From the NCBI GenBank assembly GCA_009760855.2, contig WPIO01000001.1:2934001-2998000 (forward strand): a stretch of DNA of 64,000 nucleotides, written 5' to 3'. This DNA comes from Cristatella mucedo. Lineage: Eukaryota; Bryozoa; Phylactolaemata; Cristatellidae. Shown here piece after piece: positions 1 through 8,575 of this stretch; position 1 is the stretch's first letter, and the number at the start of each line of letters is the position of its first letter. Below the pieces are notes generated by a model that was not told where the DNA came from, did not search any database, and was given only the letters and a program-made list of their open reading frames with translations. The translations under genes were made by a program, and so were the position numbers.

Positions 1-158
1 CAATGCCAGAGGTAATAAGTTACTTCGGTGATATTCCATCTTTTCAAACGTTTCAATTACAAAATTTCAATCAGAAAGATTGTGGGAGAAGGTGTTTAAT
101 CTTCTTAAAACTAATGGAATTGGCTGATTTTGGAACAACGATGGAATTATTGATTTGA
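1..158 (+). CDS. Adenain-type cysteine protease, C-terminal fragment (element A)
   Basis: Open frame from base 3 to a TGA at 156-158, cut by the window edge. It matches the last ~50 residues of the protease at 52788-53158. It keeps the Asp-Cys-Gly stretch that in adenovirus-type (C5) maturation proteases carries the nucleophilic cysteine, followed by a Cys-Leu-Ile-Phe-Leu segment. In A an extra arginine separates the glycine from the second cysteine (DCGRRC against DCGRC in B), which is a one-residue insertion near the active site. These proteases cleave capsid and core precursors during virion maturation. The catalytic His and Asp lie upstream, outside the window. Confidence 0.7.
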   Translation, partial: MPEVISYFGDIPSFQTFQLQNFNQKDCGRRCLIFLKLMELADFGTTMELLI

Positions 159-180
159 TTTAAACAATTTATTTACCCTT

Positions 181-187
181 TATAGAA
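181..187 (+). promoter_or_regulatory. TATAG box directly before start codon
   Basis: TATAGAA abuts the ATG at 188-190. The same box stands in the same place before the B ortholog (53181-53187) and before many other genes of both elements, so it is probably the viral promoter/initiator with a very short leader. Confidence 0.5.
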
Positions 188-674
188 ATGGAAATCCAAA
201 ATAAGAAATTCTTAGTTCTTGAAAACGCCTCAGTCGTAATTCCAAAAAAAACCAGCTCGAGTTCACATTGAAGAGAGGATTTCAAAAAATTCTAAGCCAT
301 ATTACAACATGTGGGTATACATTACTGAAGACATAATGCCATATATTAAAGACATTGTAGAAAGGTCGAGTAAGAAATTTGATTTCGAAGGATATGATTT
401 TAGTAAAAGATCTACAATCGGAGCTAGAATTAATTTTGGTATTAAGCCAAGTATATTCTTCGATCAAAAAAATAAACAATTGAAGTTCAGTTCTATTGCT
501 GATGTAGTTCATAAATTTGGAAATGACTTTTCTATTACTGGAGTTCTCGATTGTAGTTATGTTACAAAAGACTCTTACAACTCTGAAGAAAGACTTATTA
601 TTAGATTGAAGCTTGATCAAGTTAAAGTTTATGACTCAGTAAAACGGGGAAAGTTTGATCCTGCTGATTCCTAG
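188..674 (+). pseudogene. Conserved unknown protein of element A (frameshifted)
   Basis: Start at 188, chosen because it follows a TATAG box and aligns with the start of the B copy (53188). The frame breaks in a run of A at about 240-250, where length differs from B, and resumes as a 121-codon open frame to the stop ending at 674. Intact length would be about 160 residues. The two copies agree strongly in the middle and the C-terminal half (for example SIFFDQK, YVTKD, NSEERL, IRLKLDQ). No known fold or motif is recognised, and no signal peptide or membrane segment is seen. Position between protease and PLA2-like gene suggests a virion or assembly role, but that is inference only. Confidence 0.6.
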
Positions 675-726
675 ATTATTAAAAAAGTAAAAATTAAAAT
701 AAAAATTAGTTAGGTTAGTTAATTTT

Positions 727-1491
727 TTATATCTTCTTTCTACTGATGTCCAGCATCCTATCAACAATGCCTCTGGCATAATTTTTTATCTTATTCAAGC
801 TTGATGTTTGTTTTACTTTATCTTTTAAGAAATCAGTTGCAAATGAATCGTTTAACATTCCACCAATACCTAAACCCAATTTTGCTTTTTCCGCCATGAT
901 AGCAGCCACTGTTTTAGCGTCTTCCCTAACATAAGCAGGCTGCTTAGGAACAAGAGCAGTACGGGCAGCACTTTCAGCAAGAACAAGGTCTGACAGATTC
1001 CGTATTTCTGTTCTCCTTGGTTCTGGCATTCCACCAGTCTCTGTAAATGCATGATCATGGATAAGTTCATGGTTATCGAGATCATTAACGCCTTGGTAGC
1101 CCGGTTCCATCCTTTGAGCGAACTTAGTTTCCGGACCGGCATAACTATATCTATTAGTATTATTGAAATTTCCGTCTGGAACAAATTCTGATTTTACTCC
1201 TTGTGGCAACTTTAAGTGAAACTCTCTACCTCCAGATATCTTATTTATTATATCAACAATACCTGAGCCGTATTTTCTATTTGCCTTTAACTGTTTAAGA
1301 CTTAAATTCAACTGCATTCCTACTCCTTTCATCTTATACTTTTCTATTCTTCTTTTTTGAGTATCTGTTACAAGAATAGATTTAGTACCACTTAGATTGG
1401 AATGTTTTAGTCTTATAGAGATTGGTTCCTATAATTTATGAATTAGATCAATTTGATGATCGGATAGATCAAGTTTGACTTCTTTATACAT
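727..1491 (-). pseudogene. Phospholipase A2-like virion protein, element A (one nonsense codon)
   Basis: Start at 1491, preceded by a TATATAG box. A single in-frame TAG at 1431-1429 (codon 21) splits an otherwise open 254-residue frame. The N-terminal ~80 residues are the Lys/Gln/Ser-rich region typical of Polinton and adintovirus PLA2 proteins. The central part resembles the parvovirus VP1-type phospholipase A2 domain: a YxGP calcium-loop-like segment, then about 25 residues later an HD pair. In A the loop reads YAGPE where B has YVGPG, and the catalytic block reads HDHAF where B has HDHTY, so enzymatic activity is doubtful here. Such domains help non-enveloped virions breach endosomal membranes. 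The C-terminal ~90 residues are helical and basic. Confidence 0.7.
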
Positions 1492-1500
1492 TCTATATAA
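1492..1500 (-). promoter_or_regulatory. TATATAG box before PLA2-like gene
   Basis: Read on the minus strand, TTATATAGA directly precedes the ATG at 1491-1489. The same box precedes the B ortholog. Confidence 0.45.
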
Positions 1501-1538
1501 ACTAGAATTACATTAAACGTTTATAAAACTATGTATAA

Positions 1539-2157
1539 ATGGATCAAGATGAAGTTGCTGCTTTGAGAGAACGTGTCAATGAATTATTATCTTACAATGC
1601 TTTTACAGGTAAGTTTGTTCTTGAATGTAAGTCGTGGAAGTGTGCTTCGAGGAGATGAAGCTGGGGTGATAAGTAACGGTTATAGACAAATAAAAATTGA
1701 TGGAAAATCATACTACGCTCATAGATTGGCGTGGTTGATAGTGACTGGTAAATTCCCTTCGAATGAGATTGATCACATTGATAATGATAAACTAAATAAT
1801 TCCTTCAATAACTTACGTGAAGCAACTTTTGGTGAAAATCAAAGAAATAAAAGAAAACTAAGAAATAACACTTCTGGTTTTATTGGAGTATGTTGGAGTG
1901 AACGTTCAAATAAATAGATGGCGAAAGTAAGAGTAAAGAAAGTTTGTTACTATATTGGTTTTTTTGACGATATAGAGGAAGCAGCTGTTGCTAGGGATAT
2001 GGAAGCTATACGTTTACATCACCAAGTTGCTAAACTTAATTTTACTTACACTCTAACAGAGGATAATAAAATAGTTTGCTACACTGACTTTAAGTTCTTA
2101 CATCTTCTTTTGAGTTCATCTCTAAGTTTAATCCTTTCGTTATATATATCTTCTTGA
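1539..2157 (+). pseudogene. HNH endonuclease with AP2-type DNA-binding domain, element A (broken)
   Basis: The start at 1539 gives an N-terminus aligned with the B copy. A frameshift at about 1635-1657 and a TAG at 1915-1917 break it. The HNH part shows the usual HRLAW segment and then a DHIDND-like metal-binding stretch with downstream NNLREA and ENQRN. The AP2-like part (NNTSGF through FDDIEEAAVARD) continues in frame beyond the TAG. The TAG replaces the tryptophan codon TGG present in B, a simple point mutation. HNH-AP2 proteins are mobile homing-type endonucleases of phages and eukaryotic viruses. The gene overlaps the convergent membrane-protein gene by about 80 bases. Confidence 0.75.
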
Positions 2158-3187
2158 CTCTTACCTTGTGCAAAAAGATTACTCAATAGCATTGCACTCT
2201 CAGCTTTATAATCACATGTTTTACGACCACCAACAGTAGAAGCTTCTACTTTTTTGTCTCTTTTTTAAATCTTCACTATAACTAACACCTCCTTTCTCTA
2301 CAAGTTCTTTTCCTTTATTAAGGTAAGTCAATCTGTTTTTGACTTCTGAATTCTGCACTTTATCACTTAGATTGATATCAACCCCTTTTTCAAGTAGTTC
2401 AATCATGTTTTTCAAGTCTACCATAGCATTATTTAATCTTTCTCTTTGAAGTAACAAAGCACTCATTCTCTCTTCATGAGTATTCGTTTTAGGTGCTCTA
2501 ACAGTATACATTGTTTCATCTACTATTTTTTATCAATCCTGCAACAGCAACAGTGATTGAAACTGCTAAACCAACTGATCCTATTACACTTGCTATGCTA
2601 GCGATGATGGCTGGAATAAAAGGTAGAAAACCTCCTCTCATTTCAAGAAAGTTTTTTTTCCATGCTATAGGATCAAGTTGAGTTGCATCCCAAGAAACTT
2701 CTTCTCCGTATGTATCAGATAAAAACTTACTAGGATCTAAATACCAATCACTATTTGCTTTTTCAGCTTCTAATAATATCTCATTAATGTAAAAACCTAC
2801 TTCCAAACTTTCAACCATCTTTGATAGTCCTTCTTTTTTATCTGCCATTGTTTTCCAGAAGACTTGTCCATACTTTCCAGAAGATATGTCATCAACAATT
2901 TCTTTTATAAACAAACCAAGATCTACTACTCCTGTTACTCCCGATAGAAATCCTCCTAGAGCTTTTGTGGCTGTTCCAATAACTTTAAACGATTGTAATA
3001 CCTTTGGAACGATCTTTGCGATCTTGTTTGAGGCCTGTAAGGACAGCTTCATAGCAACTTTAGGTACTATCTTTATAACCGCTTTCGAGCCTACTTCCGT
3101 TGCTGTTGTAATACCTGAAACCACTTCTTTAGTTGTATCAATTCCTTCTTTTATACTATCAACTCCTTTTTCTTTTTTATTCTTCAT
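2079..3187 (-). pseudogene. Hydrophobic membrane-associated virion-type protein, element A (frameshifted)
   Basis: Two frames, 3187-2516 and 2511-2221, plus a third piece ending at a TAG at 2081-2079, are one continuous protein in element B, so A has a 2-base loss near 2515 and another shift near 2255. Intact length would be about 365 residues. It begins with a Lys/Glu-rich stretch, then amphipathic Val/Ala/Lys segments, a glycine-rich hydrophobic patch, a GGFLP motif followed by a strongly hydrophobic Ile/Ala/Val helix pair, and a charged coiled-coil-like tail ending in Cys/Lys. The family is not recognised. Adenovirus protein VI-like membrane activity is one possibility, from composition only. 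It is divergent from the first fibre gene, 13 bases away. Confidence 0.6.
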
Positions 3188-3200
3188 ATATTATAAGTGA
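3188..3200. promoter_or_regulatory. 13-bp divergent intergenic region
   Basis: The start codons of the hydrophobic-protein gene (minus) and first fibre gene (plus) are separated by only 13 bases containing TATTATAAG. The same arrangement with a TATAAGT box occurs at 57685-57701 in element B. Any bidirectional promoter must lie in this gap or inside the coding ends. Confidence 0.4.
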
Positions 3201-4067
3201 ATGGAAAAAGTTAGAAAGATTAATGGATCTATTTACAGTGATCTTAACGCTAACGGAAAAAGAATAACTAATTTAGGCTACCCTCTTAATGATGGTGATG
3301 CAATAAACTTGAGCTATGGTTTTAGTTCAAACTTTGGAGGAACCATTGCTACAAATGTTATAGGTGATTTAGCAACTGTTTCAAGTATGTCGGGGTTTCT
3401 TTCAAAGACTAATGGAAAGATGATGTCACAGTTGAATTGTAAAAATGTTTTTGGTGTATCAGGCAACTCTGCTAACGGGAGTGTATACAGCGATTTAAGA
3501 CCTTATAAAGTAATAAACTATGCACTCTTAGAGAATATGACACAGGTTTTTCAAGGTAAAGCAACAGCGAGTATGAATATGGGTAGAAAAAATATTACTA
3601 ACTTAAAAGACTCTGATACTGTGACAAAACAATGTATAGATAATAATAAACAAGTATTATTTAGATATTTTGGAGCAGGCTCTGGTACTTATCCAACCGT
3701 ATTTTATCTTGACATGCTTGGCTTGAGTATTACAGCTAATGGTAGCAGAGGAAATAAATTTCAAACACAACAACTTACACTCGGTGATAAGCCTATTGTA
3801 GCAGCCACTGGAGATGTTGTTGCGTACATGATTAATCTTAAAACATTCTTTCCTGGTGTATTACCCAACTTTGCAATGGTAAGTGGTGTTATGTTTGCAA
3901 CTGAAAAAACAAAGTCTTACGTAGAGTTATCTACTTATAATACTTATGGAGTTAGTGGTACTCTAGTTTTAATAATTAACACTAATGGAACGTGTAGATA
4001 TGCTATCGATAAATTTACTGTTGCAAGTGGAATAACTTACATTGATTTTCTTTTTACTATTGTATAG
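3201..4067 (+). CDS. Fibre-like repeat protein 1, element A
   Basis: An uninterrupted 288-residue frame, the best preserved gene of element A. The N-terminal ~150 residues contain repeats of the form DLNANGKRITNLxxPxxxxDA and MNMGRKNITNLKD, the pattern seen in trimeric phage-type tail fibres and in surface proteins of some aquatic Polintons. The C-terminal ~130 residues (from about FRYFGAGSG) have no repeats and look like a beta-rich globular head. Probable role: receptor-binding spike or fibre of the virion. It is followed at once by two further fibre-like genes on the same strand. Its B counterpart (57702-58567) is badly broken. Family name is uncertain; the repeat pattern is seen directly. 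Confidence 0.65.
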   Translation: MEKVRKINGSIYSDLNANGKRITNLGYPLNDGDAINLSYGFSSNFGGTIATNVIGDLATVSSMSGFLSKTNGKMMSQLNCKNVFGVSGNSANGSVYSDLRPYKVINYALLENMTQVFQGKATASMNMGRKNITNLKDSDTVTKQCIDNNKQVLFRYFGAGSGTYPTVFYLDMLGLSITANGSRGNKFQTQQLTLGDKPIVAATGDVVAYMINLKTFFPGVLPNFAMVSGVMFATEKTKSYVELSTYNTYGVSGTLVLIINTNGTCRYAIDKFTVASGITYIDFLFTIV

Positions 4068-4128
4068 AAATTTTCAGACCTAAAAGAAGAGGAATTGGTA
4101 TAACAAATTACATTAAAAAAGTGGTGAT

Positions 4129-4941
4129 GTGCTTACTGGTAGTTTAAGTATGAATGGAAACTTAATAAAGGATTTAGGTGATCCTGTTGATGTTGGAGAT
4201 GCAGTAAATAGAAAGTATATGGATAACAATTTTGTTACCAAAGTATCAAGAGGAACTACAGCTGATGGGGATATCGATATGAAAAATTTGAAGTTAATAG
4301 AACTAGCAAATTCTGTAAACCCTAGTGATGCTGCAACTGAAGATTATGCCGACAGTAAACTATCAAAGACTGGTGGACCTATTAATGGAACACTAACCGT
4401 AAATGGGAATGTATCTGTTGGAGGACCTCCTACTTCTGATAATGATATTCCAAATAAATCGTATATGGACACTAACTTCCTTAAACTGACAGGTGAAACT
4501 CTTAATGGAAATTTAGATATGAATGGATACTTTATCTTCTGAGAAAATGATCCTTTTAATCCTACCGATGGTGTAAACTGTAGGTATCTAAACAGAATAT
4601 CAGATGGAAATATCACTATAGTAAGTTTTAAAGCAACAGTTGATGGGTCTTTAACCACATCTTTATACGAAAAAACAGTTAACGGTCGATGGATCTCTAC
4701 TTTAGCTGATACTACCATCCCAAGAGGTTTGTTTGTTGTTACAACATTGTATGAATATTTAACGGGAAAAAAAGGTATATTACGACCTCTACCTGAAACA
4801 TTAGTCCCATTACAAGACCAGTTATATGGTGGGTATGCACTTGATGCAAATAAAAAACTTGTTCAATCATCAACTTTCATATCTGGTTCAAACTTATTTG
4901 ATAAAGAATTAAATATCTTTGTTTATATAGCGACAACGTAA
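4129..4941 (+). pseudogene. Fibre-like repeat protein 2, element A (one nonsense codon)
   Basis: One frame of about 270 codons with a single TGA at 4540-4542. It opens directly with the repeat SLSMNGNLIKDLGDP followed by DAVNRKYMD, then further copies near IDMKNLKLIELANSVNP, LTVNGNVSV and LDMNGYF. About four repeats lie in the first 150 residues, then a non-repetitive head. The true start is unclear: the first in-frame codon used here is GTG, and comparison with 58603 in B suggests a few more N-terminal residues lost through a 1-base indel in an A run near 4110. Probable virion fibre paralogous to its two neighbours. Confidence 0.6.
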
Positions 4942-4945
4942 AAAA

Positions 4946-5931
4946 ATGCTTAGCAAAAGATTATTAGAAATCAATGGGACTCTAAATCTTGGTAAAAATT
5001 GAATAGCAAATGTTGGTTCTACTATTAGTGACTTAGACGCTGTAAGTAAAATCTTTTCAGATCATAACTATATTCAAAAAGACTCTAATGATATTGTAAG
5101 AGGAGATTTATCTGGTAGGTCAAAAAATATGCACATGTGCGTTATCCAGAGAGTGGAAACGATTTATCTACAAAACAGTATCTTGATATAAAGGTTGGGA
5201 CAGATGGAGGGCAGTTAATAGATGGAACACTAGAAGTAGATAGATTAATTGCTAATAACACCACTGACTGTTCATACACACGAGAAAGCGCTTATTCAAC
5301 GTTTTTAAGAACGAATAGACTTTTTAACCACGAGTCATTGATTGTTGAAGGAATGATAGGAGCTAAAAGTGTTATTAGTTTATCTAACAACACCACTGAC
5401 GCCACCTTAGCAAAGCTATCTGACATTAACTTAAAAAAACCACTCTACTCAAAGATAACACTAAAAATAAGAGACATCAACAGAATAAATAATGATAATA
5501 CTAAAATTATCAATGATGACACTTATTTCAATGTTTATGGAAGAACGGCTGAAACTAAATCGTTTCTTCTAAAAGATGATAACATGACTAGAATAAGCTA
5601 TAGAACTATTACGTCAACAATATCTATAACAGTGGAAAAGTTGTCTACAGAATATGATAATATAATTACTAACTGCTACCATAAATTCTCTTCACCCAAC
5701 TTTCTTCCTTCTAATTTACTTAATATACCTTATTACGGTGTGGAAGGTGATTACATGTTGACGTTAAGTAATTCTATAAGAAACCTTGCTATCATGGAAG
5801 AAAGGGATAAAAAAATAATAACATTCGATATTAGTTATCCTGTTCTAAGTTACGCATGATTTAGAACACCTAGTCCTTCTGATGTTATTGAAATTAGTTT
5901 AGTTAAGCAAGTCAGATTACAAAGATATTAA
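4946..5931 (+). pseudogene. Fibre-like repeat protein 3, element A (broken, 3' truncated)
   Basis: Starts at ATG 4946, five bases after the previous stop codon. A TGA at codon 17 (LGKN*IANVG, where B has an arginine codon), a frameshift near 5130, and a TGA at 5857-5859 interrupt it. The long middle frame 5137-5859 encodes 240 residues. The end of the frame (FRTPSPSDVIEI) aligns with FMTPNGEDNIEI of B, after which B continues for over 100 codons while A runs out within 25 and meets the terminal repeat. N-terminal repeats are weaker than in proteins 1 and 2. The remainder is Asn/Thr/Ile-rich, as expected for a beta-structured fibre. Confidence 0.55.
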
Positions 5932-5978
5932 AAAATCATAGAACAAAGTTTTAGTGTTGTTAATAAACGATTAAATTT

Positions 5979-6094
5979 AGTGATGATAGAATGTTTCCTT
6001 TTAGGATATTGGGTAACTTTTTGACAACCGATGGTGAAACCGAGGTTGTAGAAAAATTAGACGATGTCGTAAAAGGGAATACTCCTATCATCAC
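5979..6094. repeat. Terminal inverted repeat, right end of element A
   Basis: The ~116 bases are related, in inverted orientation, to 40795-40912 at the left edge of element B. By eye about 52 of 67 positions match over the central aligned stretch beginning GGGTAA. Both copies sit exactly where AT-rich viral sequence changes to GC-richer host sequence, as expected of Polinton terminal repeats. The unit begins AGTGATGAT and ends ATCATCACC, so it is itself bordered by short inverted ends. No target-site duplication can be assigned because only one end of each element is visible. Confidence 0.6.
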
Positions 6095-6164
6095 CCCACA
6101 CCCAGCCCAGTGTCATGCATCCGCGTACCAGAGGCAGGCATTTCATTCATTCGCAGGTCTCATC

Positions 6165-6245
6165 AGAAACCCTTATTCTGGAACAAACTATCGATGCATT
6201 TCAGTCGCGTATACCGCTCTATCAATTGAGCACAGGTGCTGATTC
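6165..6245 (-). repeat. tRNA-derived SINE head, degraded
   Basis: On the minus strand GCTCAATTGATAGAGC is a good internal A-box/D-arm, followed ~35 bases later by a weak B-box-like GTTCCAGAATA. Acceptor and anticodon stems do not pair, so this is not a working tRNA gene but a likely SINE relic. Confidence 0.35.
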
Positions 6246-6481
6246 ATATTCAGGACCGCCATCGGCAGCCGGTTGGTCTCGTGAACCACGGTCAGCTCTC
6301 TGCGAGTTGGCAATGGTTCTCGACCTGTACTTAAGAGGTTACCGTGCTTCCAGATAGGGGATACCGGTCTTATCGATCGGCTCCAGATGCTCCGCGAGCA
6401 GATTTGGGCTGTTTCACCAGATTTTCAACTTCTCGTTCTTATAGATGTAGCTATAAAGGCTGCACGCCTTCGGCATGCACA

Positions 6482-6516
6482 CCAGTGGCTGGTTTCCAGT
6501 GGCTGGTTTCCAGTGG
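6482..6516. repeat. Short tandem repeat, 14-bp unit x2.5
   Basis: The unit CCAGTGGCTGGTTT occurs twice in tandem, then a half unit. Confidence 0.8.
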
Positions 6517-6524
6517 AGGGCTGT

Positions 6525-7030
6525 CAGGAAAAATCACGCTTTGGAGTTTCTAGATAGATGACTCTGTTGTCATAAAGTAATTGAGTTTTCAAAAAGTGAA
6601 AATTATTAGATAGAATAGCCTCGTTTATTATGAACCATCGTTAAAAGATAAACACTCATATCAGTGCAGTGCACATAGTAAAAAAATGGTCCTCATCAGG
6701 AACATGGCGAGATCTGGTTTCATGAATCTTTGTGCTGATTCCAATACCACTAATGTTGCAGATAATCAAAGCAGCTTAAGCAGCGGTTGAGACGCGGCAC
6801 AGCAAGAATGGCCACTTCGTTCTTCGTATCTTCAGTTAGGGAAACAGACACCTACGCGTTACCTTCACCCAGCTCCATGCTCTCATGCGAAATAATAACT
6901 CTCGCTCTTCAAGGTGTTACTTGGGTTTCTTGTTGCCACAATTAGCACACCTGATTTCCTGATTCTTGGAAAACTCAGCCTTAATCACATTTGACTGTAA
7001 GCTACCAAGGATTTGAGTTCTGGTAACCTT
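6525..7030. other. No gene seen
   Basis: Host-like sequence with no open frame or repeat recognised. Confidence 0.5.
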
Positions 7031-7118
7031 AATAATAATACTAATACATTTGACAAAACCCGCTAGAGAACTCAATCTCTTTCTAGGCGCTTTACAATTG
7101 CTGCAAAGTAAGCGCGCA
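7031..7118 (-). mobile_element. L2/CR1-like LINE, 3' tail only
   Basis: Starts with an (AAT)n run and continues with the minus-strand LINE 3' end (CTCAATCTCTTTCTAGGCGC, then CTGCAAAG) seen in at least eight other places. Diverged and heavily 5' truncated. Confidence 0.65.
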
Positions 7119-7379
7119 ATCGACCATTGTTTCAAAAACCGCGGATCTGAACGAAAAGCAAAGAAATCTTAAAAATAAGAAGAATTATATAATGTAACAC
7201 AATACATCTCCGTCTGTAACTAAAAAGCCACTAAGAGTAAGTGGGTTTTACACTGGAGAGTTGTATACAGAGCACTTAAAGTCTAAGCTGAATTTGGCGT
7301 CCATGCCGTAGCAGATTGCATCTCACGTTAAAAAAAGAGTAAGGGAGAAGCACAGCTGAGCCAGGAGGACAGTTTGAGG

Positions 7380-7880
7380 CAATTAATAGCAAGGCAGTAG
7401 CAGCTCAAGATGGCTGGAATTTAAATGCCCTGATGGGAAGGAACAGAGATGTCATTGCGTGAGAATTGCAGAAGTGATTTCACCAGTCGAGGACCAGTAG
7501 AGCCCAACCATCTTTCACCTGCTGCCTTCAAGCCTTGGAATAGGGCGTAGAGACACGGAGGGGAATACGAAGAGGCCGACACTGGCAAACAGGTTAAGCT
7601 AGCTGTGAAAGATTCAGGCCACTGCAGACCTGGTGGATAGGACGACTACGAACTCTGCATTGCATCCGCTGGCCAACCACAGAGCCATCGCAGCTCCTTC
7701 TTTCGCTAAGCAGACACTCCGCTAAACCTTTGGAATTCTTTACTTAGCCTTGCAGCCATTTCTTCATCACGTGCTGAAGAGGCTGTAAAGATTTTCTGCT
7801 AGCTCAGCCAAAACGTAATTACAGAAGTTCAGCTTAAGTAAGACTAGGGATCCAATAAGATCGTTAGCCATCCACCACGG
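7380..7880 (-). mobile_element. Second LINE family, decayed fragment
   Basis: Patches match the better copy at 13.43-14.56 kb (for example around GCAGAAGTGA and AGCCAAAACG). No frame survives. Boundaries are approximate. Confidence 0.35.
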
Positions 7881-8196
7881 TAGTTGGTCGCTAATCTTGG
7901 ACACGACTCTACTGCGATGGCTAGATAAGGAGCCTGTCTTCATATTGAAGCCGCTTTCAAACTTCAAGCAGTTACCAAATTGGAAAGCTAAATTTCAAGC
8001 GCATGATTACAGTCACTCGACAGCATTATCGATTAGAATTCAGACAGTCCAACTGCGCGCTTTCGCCGTCCTGGGAGTAGGGGTCCACGTGCCATAAATA
8101 CAGCGCTCACGACGTGCTATTCCTTGCAGACCTCTGAAAAAATATTAGCGGAGCCAAATACTGATTAGGAAAATGCTAGAAATATAAGTAGCAGAG

Positions 8197-8240
8197 CCTC
8201 TGTGACTTGAATCACGGAGTAAGCTACAGAGTCACAGAGG
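8197..8240. repeat. Inverted repeat, perfect 11-bp arms
   Basis: CCTCTGTGACT at 8197-8207 is the exact reverse complement of 8230-8240, with a 22-base spacer. Confidence 0.7.
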
Positions 8241-8449
8241 TTGCACCGAAACACGCATAGTGGCATATGACCGTGAAAAACCGCGGGGAATTTTCGTTTT
8301 TCATTACAATATGGGCCTAAGTGTCCAATGACCTAAGCGTAAGCTCAGCCCGGACCGGCGAGCCAGGCCTGTGGTCAGGCAAGTACTCAAAACCACGAGA
8401 CCTGGATCTTGAAGTACTCGAACCATACCACCAGCTGGAATCTTACGCA

Positions 8450-8575
8450 GCGCTGGTTTGGTCCGCATGTTGTGTTGCACGCCCCGAGGACCAAGATCTG
8501 AATAAGGTCGTGGGCTCAAGCCCCGTGGCATATGTGAAGTACGTGAATAGGGATTAAGTTCTCTTAGGGTTCTAT
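8450..8575 (+). mobile_element. SINE with tRNA-like head and L2-like tail
   Basis: Matches 21980-22130. It holds a B-box-like GGTCGTGGGCTCAAG followed by GGCATATGTGAAG and then a tail ATTAAGTTCTCTTAGGGT that copies the 3' end of the resident L2 LINE. The A-box end is diverged. Confidence 0.45.

Larger units (their letters stand above)
1..6094 (+). mobile_element. Endogenous Maverick/Polinton-type element A, right-hand end
   Basis: An AT-rich block whose genes match, in the same order and orientation, those at 52.8-60.9 kb in element B: protease, unknown protein, PLA2-like protein, HNH-AP2 protein, hydrophobic protein, then three fibre-like proteins. It ends abruptly at about 6094, where composition turns GC-richer and a repeat shared with the left end of B is found. 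The left part lies outside the window. Most genes carry one or two stops or frameshifts, so this is an inactive endogenous copy. No LINE insertion is seen in the visible part, unlike B. The assignment to Polintons rests mainly on the fuller gene set of B. Confidence 0.85.

Noticed and set aside
1539..2157. AP2 plant-type transcription factor
   Set aside because: The AP2-like segment follows an HNH domain in the usual homing-endonuclease order and lies in a viral gene block.
3201..5931. Prophage or bacterial contamination, because of tail-fibre-like repeats
   Set aside because: The neighbours are eukaryotic Polinton genes (retroviral-type integrase, adenain-type protease, protein-primed PolB), and animal LINEs are inserted in them with target duplications.
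6165..6245. Functional tRNA gene on the minus strand
   Set aside because: Only the D-arm/A-box is good; acceptor, anticodon and T arms do not pair.
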